Below, piece after piece: positions 1 to 8,554 of a DNA stretch of 64,000 nucleotides. The stretch is from the NCBI GenBank assembly GCA_965228045.1, contig OZ245789.1, positions 992,001-1,056,000 of the forward strand, written 5' to 3'. A program made the translations under genes and the position numbers. This DNA comes from JANQEU01 sp965228045. GTDB taxonomy: Bacteria; Bacteroidota; Bacteroidia; Cytophagales; Cyclobacteriaceae. How positions within the stretch are numbered: position 1 is the first letter of the stretch; each line of letters begins with the position of its first letter. The notes beneath the pieces are model-generated. The model ran no database searches, was not told where the DNA came from, and saw nothing but the letters and a program-made list of their open reading frames with translations.

Positions 1-335
1 ATGATTTCATCCCAGTGATCCTCAGACATTCTTAAAAGTAAATTATCTCGGGTGATTCCGGCATTGTTGATAAGGATGTCAATGCTACCAAATTCCTCGA
101 CTACATCATTGATTAACTTTTCTGCTGCCTTAAAGTCAGAAGCATCCGATCTGTATCCTTTGGCTTTTATCCCAAAACCGGATAATTCCTTTTCTAAGGC
201 TTCTCCTTTTTCCACACTCGACAGGTAAGTAAATGCAATATTAGCTCCATGCTGAGCATATATAACTGCTATCGCCTTTCCAATTCCTTTAGACGCTCCT
301 GTTATTAAGGCGTTTTTTCCTTCTAGTAATTTCAT
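1..335 (-). CDS. fabG: 3-oxoacyl-ACP reductase (SDR family), 3' end outside window
   Basis: This is the N-terminal 111 residues of a short-chain dehydrogenase; the rest lies beyond base 1. The start is ATG at 335-333. The Rossmann motif TGASKGIG is at residues 12-19 and the NNAG motif at 90-93, followed by GITRDNLLLRM, a stretch typical of FabG. In the family the enzyme reduces 3-oxoacyl-ACP with NADPH in fatty-acid elongation in the cytoplasm. The Ser-Tyr-Lys catalytic residues are not in view, so a related SDR reductase cannot be excluded. It is divergent from the next gene with 36 bases between the starts. Confidence 0.85.
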   Translation of the reverse strand, partial: MKLLEGKNALITGASKGIGKAIAVIYAQHGANIAFTYLSSVEKGEALEKELSGFGIKAKGYRSDASDFKAAEKLINDVVEEFGSIDILINNAGITRDNLLLRMSEDHWDEI

Positions 336-371
336 ACATTACGGGTCAAATTCCAGTGGGCAATTTATAAA

Positions 372-1577
372 ATGAACAGTAAAGTAACAGATAGAATATT
401 TGGTGTGAGGGACCATTATATTTTCCTGATTGCGCTCATACTGAATATTACTTTTATTGTCATTGCCAATTATTGTGGTGTAGGTCTTACCTATGATTCT
501 AATCTCTACCTGGAAATTGCTTCGCAGCTAAATAGCAAAGGAGTTCTCGAAGTAGATGGATTTTTGATCAAGCCGCCAATATACCCCATGATCCTTTCCG
601 TGATAGGGTATAAAGGTGTCATATGGTTGAATATCATTTGCCTTATTGGTTCCTTATGGATGTACTTTAAAATGTCAGGATTCATATCAGAAGAAATTCT
701 TAAGGTCATTTACATCCTATTAATATCGTTTTCCACATCACTCATTATGGTGCATGGCTTTGTATGGACTGAGCCGGTCTTTATACTATCTCTAAGTGGT
801 ATTTTTTACGTTTGGATGAAGGCCAGAACACCCACCAGGTGGAACCTAATCGTGATTTGTGGATTATGGTTATTACTTCCTTTTATTCGATATGTCGGGG
901 TTTTGATATTGATTCCTGCATTTTTAATTGCATTATGGAAGTCAAATTATTTACTGAGGGGAGCATTATTCATAATCGGTACAATTGTCACTGCATGTAT
1001 TGGAATTTGGGTGGTTCTCTTCTCAAGTGGTTTTGAAGCAAGATTAAGCGAATGGATAACTCCGTTTCAGCGACTTGATTTCAGTCACTACATCGATAAT
1101 TCTTTGTCTTATTTGAAGGCGTTGGGCATATGGGTCGTGCCACTCAGTTTAAATGATTCCATTGTATATGTCGGTGGTTCGTTCTTATTGATTTTGCTGT
1201 TGTTGCTGATACGGGATCAGAAGGTATTGAAATCTAAAGTAGGAATAACGCTTGTGATATTCCTTACCTATTATTTCATTCTTCATACTTTTTTCTTCGT
1301 GGAGTATTATTCTGCCGAAAGATACCTGACGCCATTTTACCCCATTTTGATATTCGTCTTATTAGCGGTAATTGATCAAAAATTTGTTTCCTGGGCCAAG
1401 TGGAAGAAGAATGTGGTGATGATTATACTGGGATTAGAAGTTTTGTATGGTGTCTCCAGAACTTTAAAAAATGTGATCTTTTGGAATGAGGTCCGATGTG
1501 AAGACAATTATTCGCTAAACCTGCCCGCTAGTGAGACTCCATTGATATATTTGCCACTCGCAGAAATTCAATACTAA
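372..1577 (+). CDS. GT-C-like polytopic membrane protein
   Basis: This is a very hydrophobic 401-residue protein with about ten predicted membrane segments. After the first segment comes an acidic loop (D42 in LTYDSNLYLEIA) and then KPPIYPMIL at residues 67-75. That order resembles the ArnT/PMT group of GT-C glycosyltransferases, where an acidic residue in the first periplasmic loop precedes a KPP/PPL motif. By analogy it may transfer a sugar from a polyprenyl-phosphate donor to a lipid or protein outside the cytoplasmic membrane, but donor and acceptor are unknown. It ends one base before lpd, so the two may be co-transcribed without sharing a function. The family assignment is an inference from the loop motif and topology. 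Confidence 0.6.
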   Translation: MNSKVTDRIFGVRDHYIFLIALILNITFIVIANYCGVGLTYDSNLYLEIASQLNSKGVLEVDGFLIKPPIYPMILSVIGYKGVIWLNIICLIGSLWMYFKMSGFISEEILKVIYILLISFSTSLIMVHGFVWTEPVFILSLSGIFYVWMKARTPTRWNLIVICGLWLLLPFIRYVGVLILIPAFLIALWKSNYLLRGALFIIGTIVTACIGIWVVLFSSGFEARLSEWITPFQRLDFSHYIDNSLSYLKALGIWVVPLSLNDSIVYVGGSFLLILLLLLIRDQKVLKSKVGITLVIFLTYYFILHTFFFVEYYSAERYLTPFYPILIFVLLAVIDQKFVSWAKWKKNVVMIILGLEVLYGVSRTLKNVIFWNEVRCEDNYSLNLPASETPLIYLPLAEIQY

Positions 1578-1578
1578 T

Positions 1579-2970
1579 ATGTCTCAATACGATCTAATAG
1601 TTATAGGAAGTGGACCTGGTGGTTATGTGGCAGCTATACGTGCCTCGCAGCTTGGAATGAAAGTGGGTGTGGTGGAAAGAGCTGAACTTGGTGGAATTTG
1701 CCTGAACTGGGGATGTATTCCTACAAAAGCGCTTCTCAAAAGTGCGCAGGTTTTCGAATACATTTCTCATGCGGAGGATTATGGTGTTTCAGTGAAAGGA
1801 GCAACTGCTGATTTTTCCGGTATGGTGAAACGTAGCAGGGATGTGGCGAATGGAATGAGTAAAGGAATCCAGTTTTTATTCAAAAAAAATAAGATCGATC
1901 ATCTTGAGGGATTTGGTAAGCTGGTCAGGGGAAAGCAGGTTGAGGTAACGGATGACAAAGGAAAGAAGACTACTTACGCTGCTAAAAATGTAATAGTGGC
2001 AACAGGTGGTCGAAGCCGTGAGTTACCATCCATGCCAATTGACGGAAAGAAAATAATCGGTTACCGAAAAGCCATGGTACTGGAAAAGCAACCGAAGAAA
2101 ATGGTCGTTGTGGGCTCAGGAGCGATTGGTGTTGAGTTTGCTTATTTCTACAATTCGATCGGTACGGAAATCACGATAGTAGAATTCATGCCAAACATTG
2201 TACCGGTGGAGGATGAAGAAGTTTCAAAGGCCCTCGAAAGAAATTTCAAGAAGAACGGCATGAAGATCATGACCAATTCCGAAGTCACAAAGGTGGATAC
2301 CTCCGGCAAAGGCTGCAAAGTAACTGTCAAGACTAAAAAAGGTGAGGAGACGCTTGAATGCGATGTGGTGCTTTCTGCTGTGGGAATTGCAACCAATCTT
2401 GAGGACATCGGACTTGAAACACTAGGTGTAAAAACAGAAAAAGGTAAGGTCATCGTTGACGACTATTATAAAACCAGTGTAGATGGCGTTTATGCCATCG
2501 GAGACATTGTGCATGGTCCTGCACTGGCACACGTGGCCTCTGCCGAGGGAATTATATGTGTGGAGAAAATGTCAGGTATGAATCCTGAGCCATTGAATTA
2601 TAACAATATCCCTGGTTGTACTTATTGTTCGCCTGAGATAGCCTCAGTGGGGTACACTGAGAAGGCCGCCAAAGAGGCAGGCTATGAAGTTAAGGTGGGT
2701 AAGTTCCCTTTCTCGGCTTCAGGTAAGGCCAAAGCAGCGGGAGCACCGGACGGATTTGTTAAAGTTATTTTTGACGCAAAATACGGCGAGTGGCTCGGTT
2801 GTCACATGATCGGAGCTAATGTGACTGAAATGATTGCTGAAGCAGTTTCTGCACGTAAGCTGGAGACTACCGGACATGAGATTATCAAATCAGTTCATCC
2901 GCACCCTACCATGTCGGAAGCGGTTATGGAAGCAGCTGCTGATGCCTATGACGAGGTAATACATCTTTGA
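1579..2970 (+). CDS. lpdA: Dihydrolipoyl dehydrogenase (E3), orphan copy
   Basis: This flavoprotein of 463 residues reoxidises dihydrolipoamide of 2-oxoacid dehydrogenase complexes, using FAD and NAD+. It has the FAD motif GSGPGGYVAA near the N-terminus, the redox disulfide C41/C46 in CLNWGCIPTK, the NAD motif GSGAIGVEF around residue 178, and the C-terminal HPHPTMSE with the catalytic His442 and Glu447. It is a full-length family member. No E1 or E2 gene lies next to it, whereas a second E3 at 56347-57741 sits with the 2-oxoglutarate dehydrogenase genes. This copy therefore probably serves pyruvate or branched-chain dehydrogenase, or glycine cleavage; that is inference. It starts one base after the preceding stop, and its own stop abuts that of convergent metX. 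Confidence 0.95.
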   Translation: MSQYDLIVIGSGPGGYVAAIRASQLGMKVGVVERAELGGICLNWGCIPTKALLKSAQVFEYISHAEDYGVSVKGATADFSGMVKRSRDVANGMSKGIQFLFKKNKIDHLEGFGKLVRGKQVEVTDDKGKKTTYAAKNVIVATGGRSRELPSMPIDGKKIIGYRKAMVLEKQPKKMVVVGSGAIGVEFAYFYNSIGTEITIVEFMPNIVPVEDEEVSKALERNFKKNGMKIMTNSEVTKVDTSGKGCKVTVKTKKGEETLECDVVLSAVGIATNLEDIGLETLGVKTEKGKVIVDDYYKTSVDGVYAIGDIVHGPALAHVASAEGIICVEKMSGMNPEPLNYNNIPGCTYCSPEIASVGYTEKAAKEAGYEVKVGKFPFSASGKAKAAGAPDGFVKVIFDAKYGEWLGCHMIGANVTEMIAEAVSARKLETTGHEIIKSVHPHPTMSEAVMEAAADAYDEVIHL

Positions 2971-3954
2971 TCAGCTAAACTGACAAAGGAATTCCTCGAT
3001 TGCTATGTTGATTTTTTGAGTTTCCGTAAGAAAACCATCATGACCATAACAGCTGTCGAGCAATTTTAACTCGGCTCCTTTGATATGGTCCGCGAGGAAT
3101 TTCTGTTCGACAGGGGGGAACAGGAAATCAGAATTGATCCCAATCACAAGCGTTTTGGATTCTATTTTACCCAGTGCAGCCTTGACGGAGATCTGGTGGC
3201 GACCCACATTGTGGCTATCCATGGCTTTTGATAGCGTATTGTAGGCGCTGGAAGTAAATCGCTTTCTGAGTTTTTCTCCCTGATACCGCTGGTAGGAACT
3301 TGCACTGAATTCATCCCATCTTTGATCCTGATCTTTTTGGGTTTGATCGTACGTTTCGTAAGATCGGTAAGATAGCATAGCGATTGCCCTGGCAGTTTCC
3401 AGTCCTTTGCCCTTGTCCAGGTTGTCCAGTGCCATCCTTTGCGCCTCATTGAAAGCTATTCCCCATGGAGAGTGTTTTGCATTGGTGGCTATAGGTATGA
3501 TTATCTCAAAAAAGTCAGGTTCCTGAGTGGCCCATTCCAGTAATTGTTGTCCACCCATAGAGCCTCCGATTCCGATTTTGACCTTTTCAATTCCCAATGA
3601 GTCTCTGAGTCTCTTCTGCACTGCAACAATGTCACGAATTGTGATCAGTGGAAATTTATCATCTTCCGGACCGGTACTTCCATAGCAGGAACCAAGCATA
3701 TTGGCACATATGATGAAGTGATCCTTAATGTTTATGGGCGAATTTTCGGAGAAAAGCCCGTCCCACCATTCCAGGGGGTTACTATTTCCCGTGAGGGCAT
3801 GAAAAATCCACACAGCGTTGGACTTATTCTCATTCAATTCCCCGAAAGTCGTATAACGAATATTTACATTCTCAAGGATTTTACCGCATTCGAGAATTAC
3901 CGGGCTTAGCAGTTCCAGATTGTTATTTGTTGGTTTCAAAGTAGTTGTAGACAT
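2971..3954 (-). CDS. metX: Homoserine O-acetyltransferase
   Basis: This alpha/beta hydrolase of 327 residues transfers acetyl from acetyl-CoA to homoserine, the first committed step of methionine synthesis. The oxyanion region HALTGNSNP is at residues 52-60. The nucleophile is S132 in GGSMGGQQ, and the other triad members are D276 (NSDFLFPP) and H305 (YGHDGFL). It is somewhat shorter than many MetX proteins (350-380 residues) but has all catalytic elements. A SAM-I-clan riboswitch lies in its leader (4104-4203), which independently supports a methionine role. It is monocistronic as far as visible, convergent with lpdA and with no spacer at the 3' end. Acetyl rather than succinyl specificity is inferred from the family. 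Confidence 0.93.
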   Translation of the reverse strand: MSTTTLKPTNNNLELLSPVILECGKILENVNIRYTTFGELNENKSNAVWIFHALTGNSNPLEWWDGLFSENSPINIKDHFIICANMLGSCYGSTGPEDDKFPLITIRDIVAVQKRLRDSLGIEKVKIGIGGSMGGQQLLEWATQEPDFFEIIIPIATNAKHSPWGIAFNEAQRMALDNLDKGKGLETARAIAMLSYRSYETYDQTQKDQDQRWDEFSASSYQRYQGEKLRKRFTSSAYNTLSKAMDSHNVGRHQISVKAALGKIESKTLVIGINSDFLFPPVEQKFLADHIKGAELKLLDSCYGHDGFLTETQKINIAIEEFLCQFS

Positions 3955-4103
3955 GATTGTAAATGGATTTTATTGAAGAAAATGACGTCCTGGAATTATT
4001 GAAATGACATCATTCGAATTATGAAAAATCCGTTGATACAATTACTACATCCGTACCACCTTGTGGACAGATACTTTCCGAAAAGAAAATTGTTTGTTTC
4101 CAT

Positions 4104-4203
4104 AATCAATTTATCTGTCAGGAATTAGCACCTTTCCACTTTGTTCGGAAGGTTGCTAGCACTTCATAGAGCCTGTCTCTCAGTGCTTCTTTATAAATCG
4201 ATT
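4104..4203 (-). promoter_or_regulatory. SAM riboswitch (SAM-I clan, compact, no P4)
   Basis: On the minus strand the metX leader folds as an S-box core. P1 pairs 4203-4193 with 4114-4104 (11 pairs, one G-U). P2 pairs 4187-4182 with 4163-4158 and carries TGA/ATGA kink-turn-like sequence and an inner stem AGAG/CTCT. Its loop ACAGG (4176-4172) can pair with CCTG at 4122-4119, giving the expected pseudoknot. P3 pairs 4153-4147 with 4137-4130, inside GCAACC and GGTGCTAATTCC, both family consensus segments. There is no P4 hairpin between P3 and P1, so it resembles the SAM-I/IV variant more than classical SAM-I. High SAM should reduce metX expression. I could not identify the expression platform in the 149 bases before metX. 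Confidence 0.85.
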
Positions 4204-4221
4204 ATTCATCGATTTGCATGG

Positions 4222-4229
4222 CAAACGTA
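4222..4229 (-). promoter_or_regulatory. Predicted -7 box for metX/riboswitch transcript
   Basis: TACGTTTG on the minus strand matches the Bacteroidota -7 consensus TAnnTTTG at every fixed position. Transcription would begin near 4215, about 12 bases before riboswitch helix P1 begins at 4203. No good -33 TTTG box is visible at the usual distance. Confidence 0.5.
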
Positions 4230-4318
4230 AATCTGAATTCTGACAATGCCATATTTTTTTCTAAAAAATCTTCTAACGCCTTACATATTGGCTATTTTCG
4301 GCTTTAAAGCCCAAAGAA

Positions 4319-6511
4319 ATGACAGTCAAACCTCAACTAATCCTTCTTTTGTTTCTTGTGACCCTCTTGATTGGCTGCGAGCAGAACTTCCGGGAGACCG
4401 AAGTGGACCTCTCCGAGTTTCAGTTGCAGGATGATGTCAAGATAAATACGGTCGTAGCCGAGCCACTGATAGAAGCGCCGGTTGACATTTCATTTGACGA
4501 TCAGGGTAGGATGTGGGTGATGGAAATGCCTGGCTATATGAGGACACTGGAAGGAATCAACGAAGAGGAGCCCATTGGGAGGGTTTTGGTTTTGGAGGAT
4601 AAAGACGAGGATGGTCAGGCTGATCATACCAGGGTTTTCCTGGATAGTTTGTCTTTGGTCAGGGCGATAGGTCATGTTTATGGAGGGCTTTTGTACGCGG
4701 TACCACCGAATCTTTGGTTTGTGGAAATTAAGGATGATTTGACGCCCGGAAAAAGGACGCTGGTAGATGCGGAATATGCTTTAGGTGGCAATGTTGAGCA
4801 TCAGCCAAATGGGCTGATGCTCAACATTGACAATTGGATTTACAATGCAAAATCTACCAAAAGGTACCGTAGGATCAATGGAGAATGGCTAGTCGAAAAT
4901 ACTTCTTTCCGGGGTCAGTGGGGCATCACTCACGATGATTTTGGAAGACTGATCTACAATGACAATTCCAATCAGGTGAGGGGAGATTGGGTGCTACCAA
5001 ATGTTCTCAATCAAAATCCTGGTTTTCGACCAGAAGAAGCCATTTACAATAACCTGGTTCGCGATCAGCGTGTTTTTCCGCTTCAACCTACGGCTGTCAA
5101 TCGTGGATATATTCCGGGATTCCTGGATGAAGAGGGAAAGCTAAAGAATTTCACCTCGGCCTGCGGACCTGTATTTTACCAGGGAACGGCTCTTGATGAC
5201 AAGTATTATGGGGATGTATTTGTATGTGGACCCGAAGTAAATCTTGTCAAGCAGAATGAATTACGAAGTAAAGATTTCCAGGTATCAGGTAAGCAATCAA
5301 TCGATGGAGGTGAGTTCCTGATCACTCCGGATAAAGGATTTCGACCGGTAAACTTGAAGAATGGACCGGATGGAGCCATGTATGTGGTCGATATGCACAG
5401 AGGTATCATTCAGCATAAAACATATATGACCGGTTACTTGAGGGAATTGTATATTGAAAATGACCTGGACTCGCTCCGCGGGATGGGCAGAGTTTTTCGC
5501 CTAAGCAGAGATGGAGGGCCATTTAACCAGGTTGATCTAAGTGCCCTAAAACCTTATCAGTTGCTGGACTCTCTAAGCAGCAGAAACATATGGATTCGTC
5601 AACGTGCGCAACATCTTATCATTAATTCCGGAGATGTTGGGTTAACCAATGCGCTGGTAGATATAATGAATAATGATGAAAATGAAGTCACTAGAATCCA
5701 TGCGCTTTACTGCCTCGAAGGGATGCGGGTTCTGGATAAATCCCAATTGAACATTCCCTCTTACCAGGAGTATCCCCGCTTACTGGCACATGTTCTGAAA
5801 TTGAGTGCGGAGAAAAATGTGCATCTGACAAATGATGCAATTGAGGGCCTTCTGGCTAGAAATGATACCACTATTGATTATTACATGGCCTACTTGCTAT
5901 CCCGAAATTTCAATCCTACCTCCATTAGCTATCTCTCTGCCTTATTGAATAAGTATGAAGAGCAGGATTGGTTCATTGAACCTGTCGTTTCAGGGTTCAG
6001 CGGTGACATAGAATCATGGAGAAGTAGTGTGAATGGGTTTGAAAAGACAATTAGCAAAGTCGAACTTGCTTCGCAAAATGAAATTGACAGGGGATCAGGG
6101 GAAATAGGCCAGGATGGTCTGACGAAGGGGCTCACACTTTTCCGGACACATTGCGCTTCATGTCATGGTTTTGATGGTCAGGGAATGGCGGAACTGGCAC
6201 CTCCTTTACTAAACTCCGAATATGTATCCGGAAGTCCCGAGCAGCTTACGTCGATCATATTGTATGGCTTGCAGGGACCGATAACGGTCAATGGTGTCGA
6301 ATACGCTTTTAATTCTCCAATGCCCGGTCTTAAGGTCAATACGGAGTTGTCAGATGATGATATCCAGGAGATAGCCAATTACCTTAGAAATGCATTCACA
6401 AAGAGACCGGACAGAAGCATCACCATTGAAATGGTGAGTGAGATACGTGAACAGCAAAGAGATGCGCTGGATATGTTTACGGTAGAGGAGTTGTCAGACA
6501 GCTTTCAATAA
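4319..6511 (+). CDS. Lipoprotein with beta-propeller, HEAT-like and cytochrome c domains
   Basis: This is an exported lipoprotein of 730 residues (signal ending LLIGCEQ). The N-terminal ~370 residues resemble the propeller of PVC-type membrane-bound dehydrogenases: FDDQGRMWVMEMPGY near 60, repeated NGPDGAMYVVDMHRG-like strands, and PNGLM. Residues ~410-540 look like alpha-helical HEAT repeats. The C-terminus is a monohaem cytochrome c with CASCH at 612-616 and a likely distal Met668 in SPMPGLK. The architecture suggests oxidation of a sugar or alcohol in the periplasm with electrons passed to haem; the substrate is unknown. It stands alone between divergent metX and the convergent desaturase, whose 3' end it overlaps by 7 bases. 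Propeller family (DUF7133-like) is from memory. Confidence 0.8.
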   Translation: MTVKPQLILLLFLVTLLIGCEQNFRETEVDLSEFQLQDDVKINTVVAEPLIEAPVDISFDDQGRMWVMEMPGYMRTLEGINEEEPIGRVLVLEDKDEDGQADHTRVFLDSLSLVRAIGHVYGGLLYAVPPNLWFVEIKDDLTPGKRTLVDAEYALGGNVEHQPNGLMLNIDNWIYNAKSTKRYRRINGEWLVENTSFRGQWGITHDDFGRLIYNDNSNQVRGDWVLPNVLNQNPGFRPEEAIYNNLVRDQRVFPLQPTAVNRGYIPGFLDEEGKLKNFTSACGPVFYQGTALDDKYYGDVFVCGPEVNLVKQNELRSKDFQVSGKQSIDGGEFLITPDKGFRPVNLKNGPDGAMYVVDMHRGIIQHKTYMTGYLRELYIENDLDSLRGMGRVFRLSRDGGPFNQVDLSALKPYQLLDSLSSRNIWIRQRAQHLIINSGDVGLTNALVDIMNNDENEVTRIHALYCLEGMRVLDKSQLNIPSYQEYPRLLAHVLKLSAEKNVHLTNDAIEGLLARNDTTIDYYMAYLLSRNFNPTSISYLSALLNKYEEQDWFIEPVVSGFSGDIESWRSSVNGFEKTISKVELASQNEIDRGSGEIGQDGLTKGLTLFRTHCASCHGFDGQGMAELAPPLLNSEYVSGSPEQLTSIILYGLQGPITVNGVEYAFNSPMPGLKVNTELSDDDIQEIANYLRNAFTKRPDRSITIEMVSEIREQQRDALDMFTVEELSDSFQ

Positions 6512-7323
6512 TCGGTCTTTACATTTTTGTCAAAAGGCAGGTTCAGTAAATATTTTACATCCTCATCTTTTTCAGGGTCGATCACATCCACACCGTATTT
6601 GATTTTCCTTTCATCGTCATATACAAAAGTACCGAAGATTCGATCCCAGATGGAAAACATATTGCCGAAGTTGGAGTCTGTCCAGGGACGCTCAAAATGG
6701 TGATGGAATTTATGGACTTTTGGTGTGACAAAAACGTAACTCAGGGCCCTGTCCAGCCAGGCCGGCAAGCTGACATTAGCATGCGTGAAGTAAGAGAAAA
6801 AAACAGAGCACAACCTGTAGAATACATAATAGGAGACCGGGATCCCAATCAGAACTACCGTCAGTACCACTAAAGATTCCCGGAACACATACTCACCGGG
6901 GTGCATACGCGTACCACTCGTTGCATTCAGTTTCGTTTCACTATGATGCACAAGATGCATCTTCCAGATGAATTTATTTCTGTGCAGGGCATAGTGTGCC
7001 CAATACTGCGTGATCATGTCCAGGAAAAGTACAGCGATCAGTAGCTCAAGCCATGTAGGTAATTCAAATAAATAAAGTAGTCCAATCTCATTGCTTGTGA
7101 CCCAGAAGTAAAGACTGACCGTAGCTATCCCCACGAGGATATTTATAACCAGTAGAAAAGACAAAAAGAGAAGATTCTGCGCATTATGCCTGATCTTATT
7201 ATAATCATGCTTCACGAAAGGAATGCCTTTCTCCAGGATCCATGCGAATACCAGGCAAAGCACCACCCATAATGCCTTCTGCAGGGATGTTACACTCTCT
7301 ACTTTCAATAAAAAATCATCCAT
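6505..7323 (-). CDS. Sterol desaturase / fatty-acid hydroxylase family protein
   Basis: This is a di-iron membrane oxygenase of 272 residues. It has four or five hydrophobic segments and the family's histidine clusters: H110 and H114 in HYALHR, H123/H126/H127 in HLVHH, H181 in FTHANVSLP, and HKFHHH at 204-209. Such enzymes hydroxylate or desaturate lipids using O2; bacterial members act on carotenoids, sterol-like lipids or alkyl ether lipids. The substrate cannot be read from the sequence, and no lipid-biosynthesis neighbour is present. It is transcribed toward the cytochrome gene and overlaps its end by 7 bases. ATG start at 7323. Confidence 0.85.
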   Translation of the reverse strand: MDDFLLKVESVTSLQKALWVVLCLVFAWILEKGIPFVKHDYNKIRHNAQNLLFLSFLLVINILVGIATVSLYFWVTSNEIGLLYLFELPTWLELLIAVLFLDMITQYWAHYALHRNKFIWKMHLVHHSETKLNATSGTRMHPGEYVFRESLVVLTVVLIGIPVSYYVFYRLCSVFFSYFTHANVSLPAWLDRALSYVFVTPKVHKFHHHFERPWTDSNFGNMFSIWDRIFGTFVYDDERKIKYGVDVIDPEKDEDVKYLLNLPFDKNVKTDY

Positions 7324-7423
7324 CGGTTAATGTTTTAGATTATTAAAATTAGCTAAAATGAAGAATGGTAACCTTATTGGAACAAACACAAATGTTTAGA
7401 AAATCTCTCCTAGTATTGCAATT

Positions 7424-8554
7424 ATGATTCCGGCAGACAGAATTTCTTCGGTAGAGGAATACTACTTCTCGAAAAAATTACGAGAGATCAAACAGATGCA
7501 ATCTGAGGGAAAGGACATCATCAATCTAGGTATTGGGAGTCCCGATTTACCCCCGTCGGAGCGTGTCATTGCCAGGTTGAAGTCCGTTTCCGAACAACCC
7601 GGCGTTCATGGTTACCAGTCATATACCGGGATTCCTGAGCTGCGTAATGCAATTGCTGGTTTTCATCAGAAATGGTTTGATACCCACCTCGATGGGAATT
7701 CCGAAATACTTCCTTTGATGGGTTCCAAAGAAGGAATTACGCACATTTCGTTGGCATTTTTGAACAAAGGTGATAGCGTCCTGATTCCAGAGCTAGGTTA
7801 CCCGACTTACACATCAGTCACCCGAATGGTGGAAGCAGAGCCGGTCTATTATCGACTTCAGGAAAATGGTGCTCCGGATCTGGAATTTCTACAAAAGGAG
7901 GATTTCGCGGACGTAAAATTGATGTGGATCAATTTTCCGCACATGCCCACAGGGTTTAGCGGTTCGGAGGATTTATTCAAAAAACTCGTAGAATTTGCGA
8001 AGGAAAATAACATTCTGTTGATCCATGATAATCCTTACAGCTTCATACTTAACGACAGTCCCCGGAGCATTTTACAGTTGGAGGGTGCAAAAGAATTGAG
8101 CCTTGAGCTGCATTCACTTTCCAAATCGTTTAACATGGCAGGTTGGCGTGTGGGATGGCTGGCAGGTGATGCCAGGCTCATTTCGAATGTACTCAGAATA
8201 AAGAGTAACATGGACTCAGGCATGTTTCGTCCTGTGCAGGAAGCAGCCATTGAAGCATTGTCTCTGGGACGGGAATGGTTTGATGAACTGAATGCTGTCT
8301 ACGCCTCCCGAAAAAAATTGGCTAAGCAATTTCTGGATAAGATTCACTGTGAATATTCCCGGGATCAAACCGGCATGTTCATTTGGGCCCAAGCCGCTCA
8401 GGGAGATGGCGAGTCCCTGGTGGACGAGCTACTGTATGAAAAGAACATTTTTATCACTCCCGGCAGTGTATTCGGAAAGGCAGGAAAGGCTTTTGTAAGG
8501 CTTTCTCTGTGCAGCAACGGGGATACCATTAAAAAGGCCATTGACAGATTATGA
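7424..8554 (+). CDS. Class I/II PLP-dependent aminotransferase
   Basis: This fold-type I aminotransferase has 376 residues. The PLP lysine is K234 in HSLSKSFNMAGWR. Other family marks are NLGIGSPDLPP near residue 35, INFPHMPTG in the ligand-binding region (normally NxPNNPTG, here divergent), HDNPYS around 205, and a C-terminal FVRLSLC containing the carboxylate-binding Arg. It overlaps tyrA by four bases (ATGA), so the two are translationally coupled. In Bacteroidota an aminotransferase of this type commonly sits in the phenylalanine/tyrosine gene cluster, so conversion of 4-hydroxyphenylpyruvate or phenylpyruvate to the amino acid is likely. An aspartate or LL-diaminopimelate aminotransferase role is the alternative. 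Confidence 0.85.
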   Translation: MIPADRISSVEEYYFSKKLREIKQMQSEGKDIINLGIGSPDLPPSERVIARLKSVSEQPGVHGYQSYTGIPELRNAIAGFHQKWFDTHLDGNSEILPLMGSKEGITHISLAFLNKGDSVLIPELGYPTYTSVTRMVEAEPVYYRLQENGAPDLEFLQKEDFADVKLMWINFPHMPTGFSGSEDLFKKLVEFAKENNILLIHDNPYSFILNDSPRSILQLEGAKELSLELHSLSKSFNMAGWRVGWLAGDARLISNVLRIKSNMDSGMFRPVQEAAIEALSLGREWFDELNAVYASRKKLAKQFLDKIHCEYSRDQTGMFIWAQAAQGDGESLVDELLYEKNIFITPGSVFGKAGKAFVRLSLCSNGDTIKKAIDRL

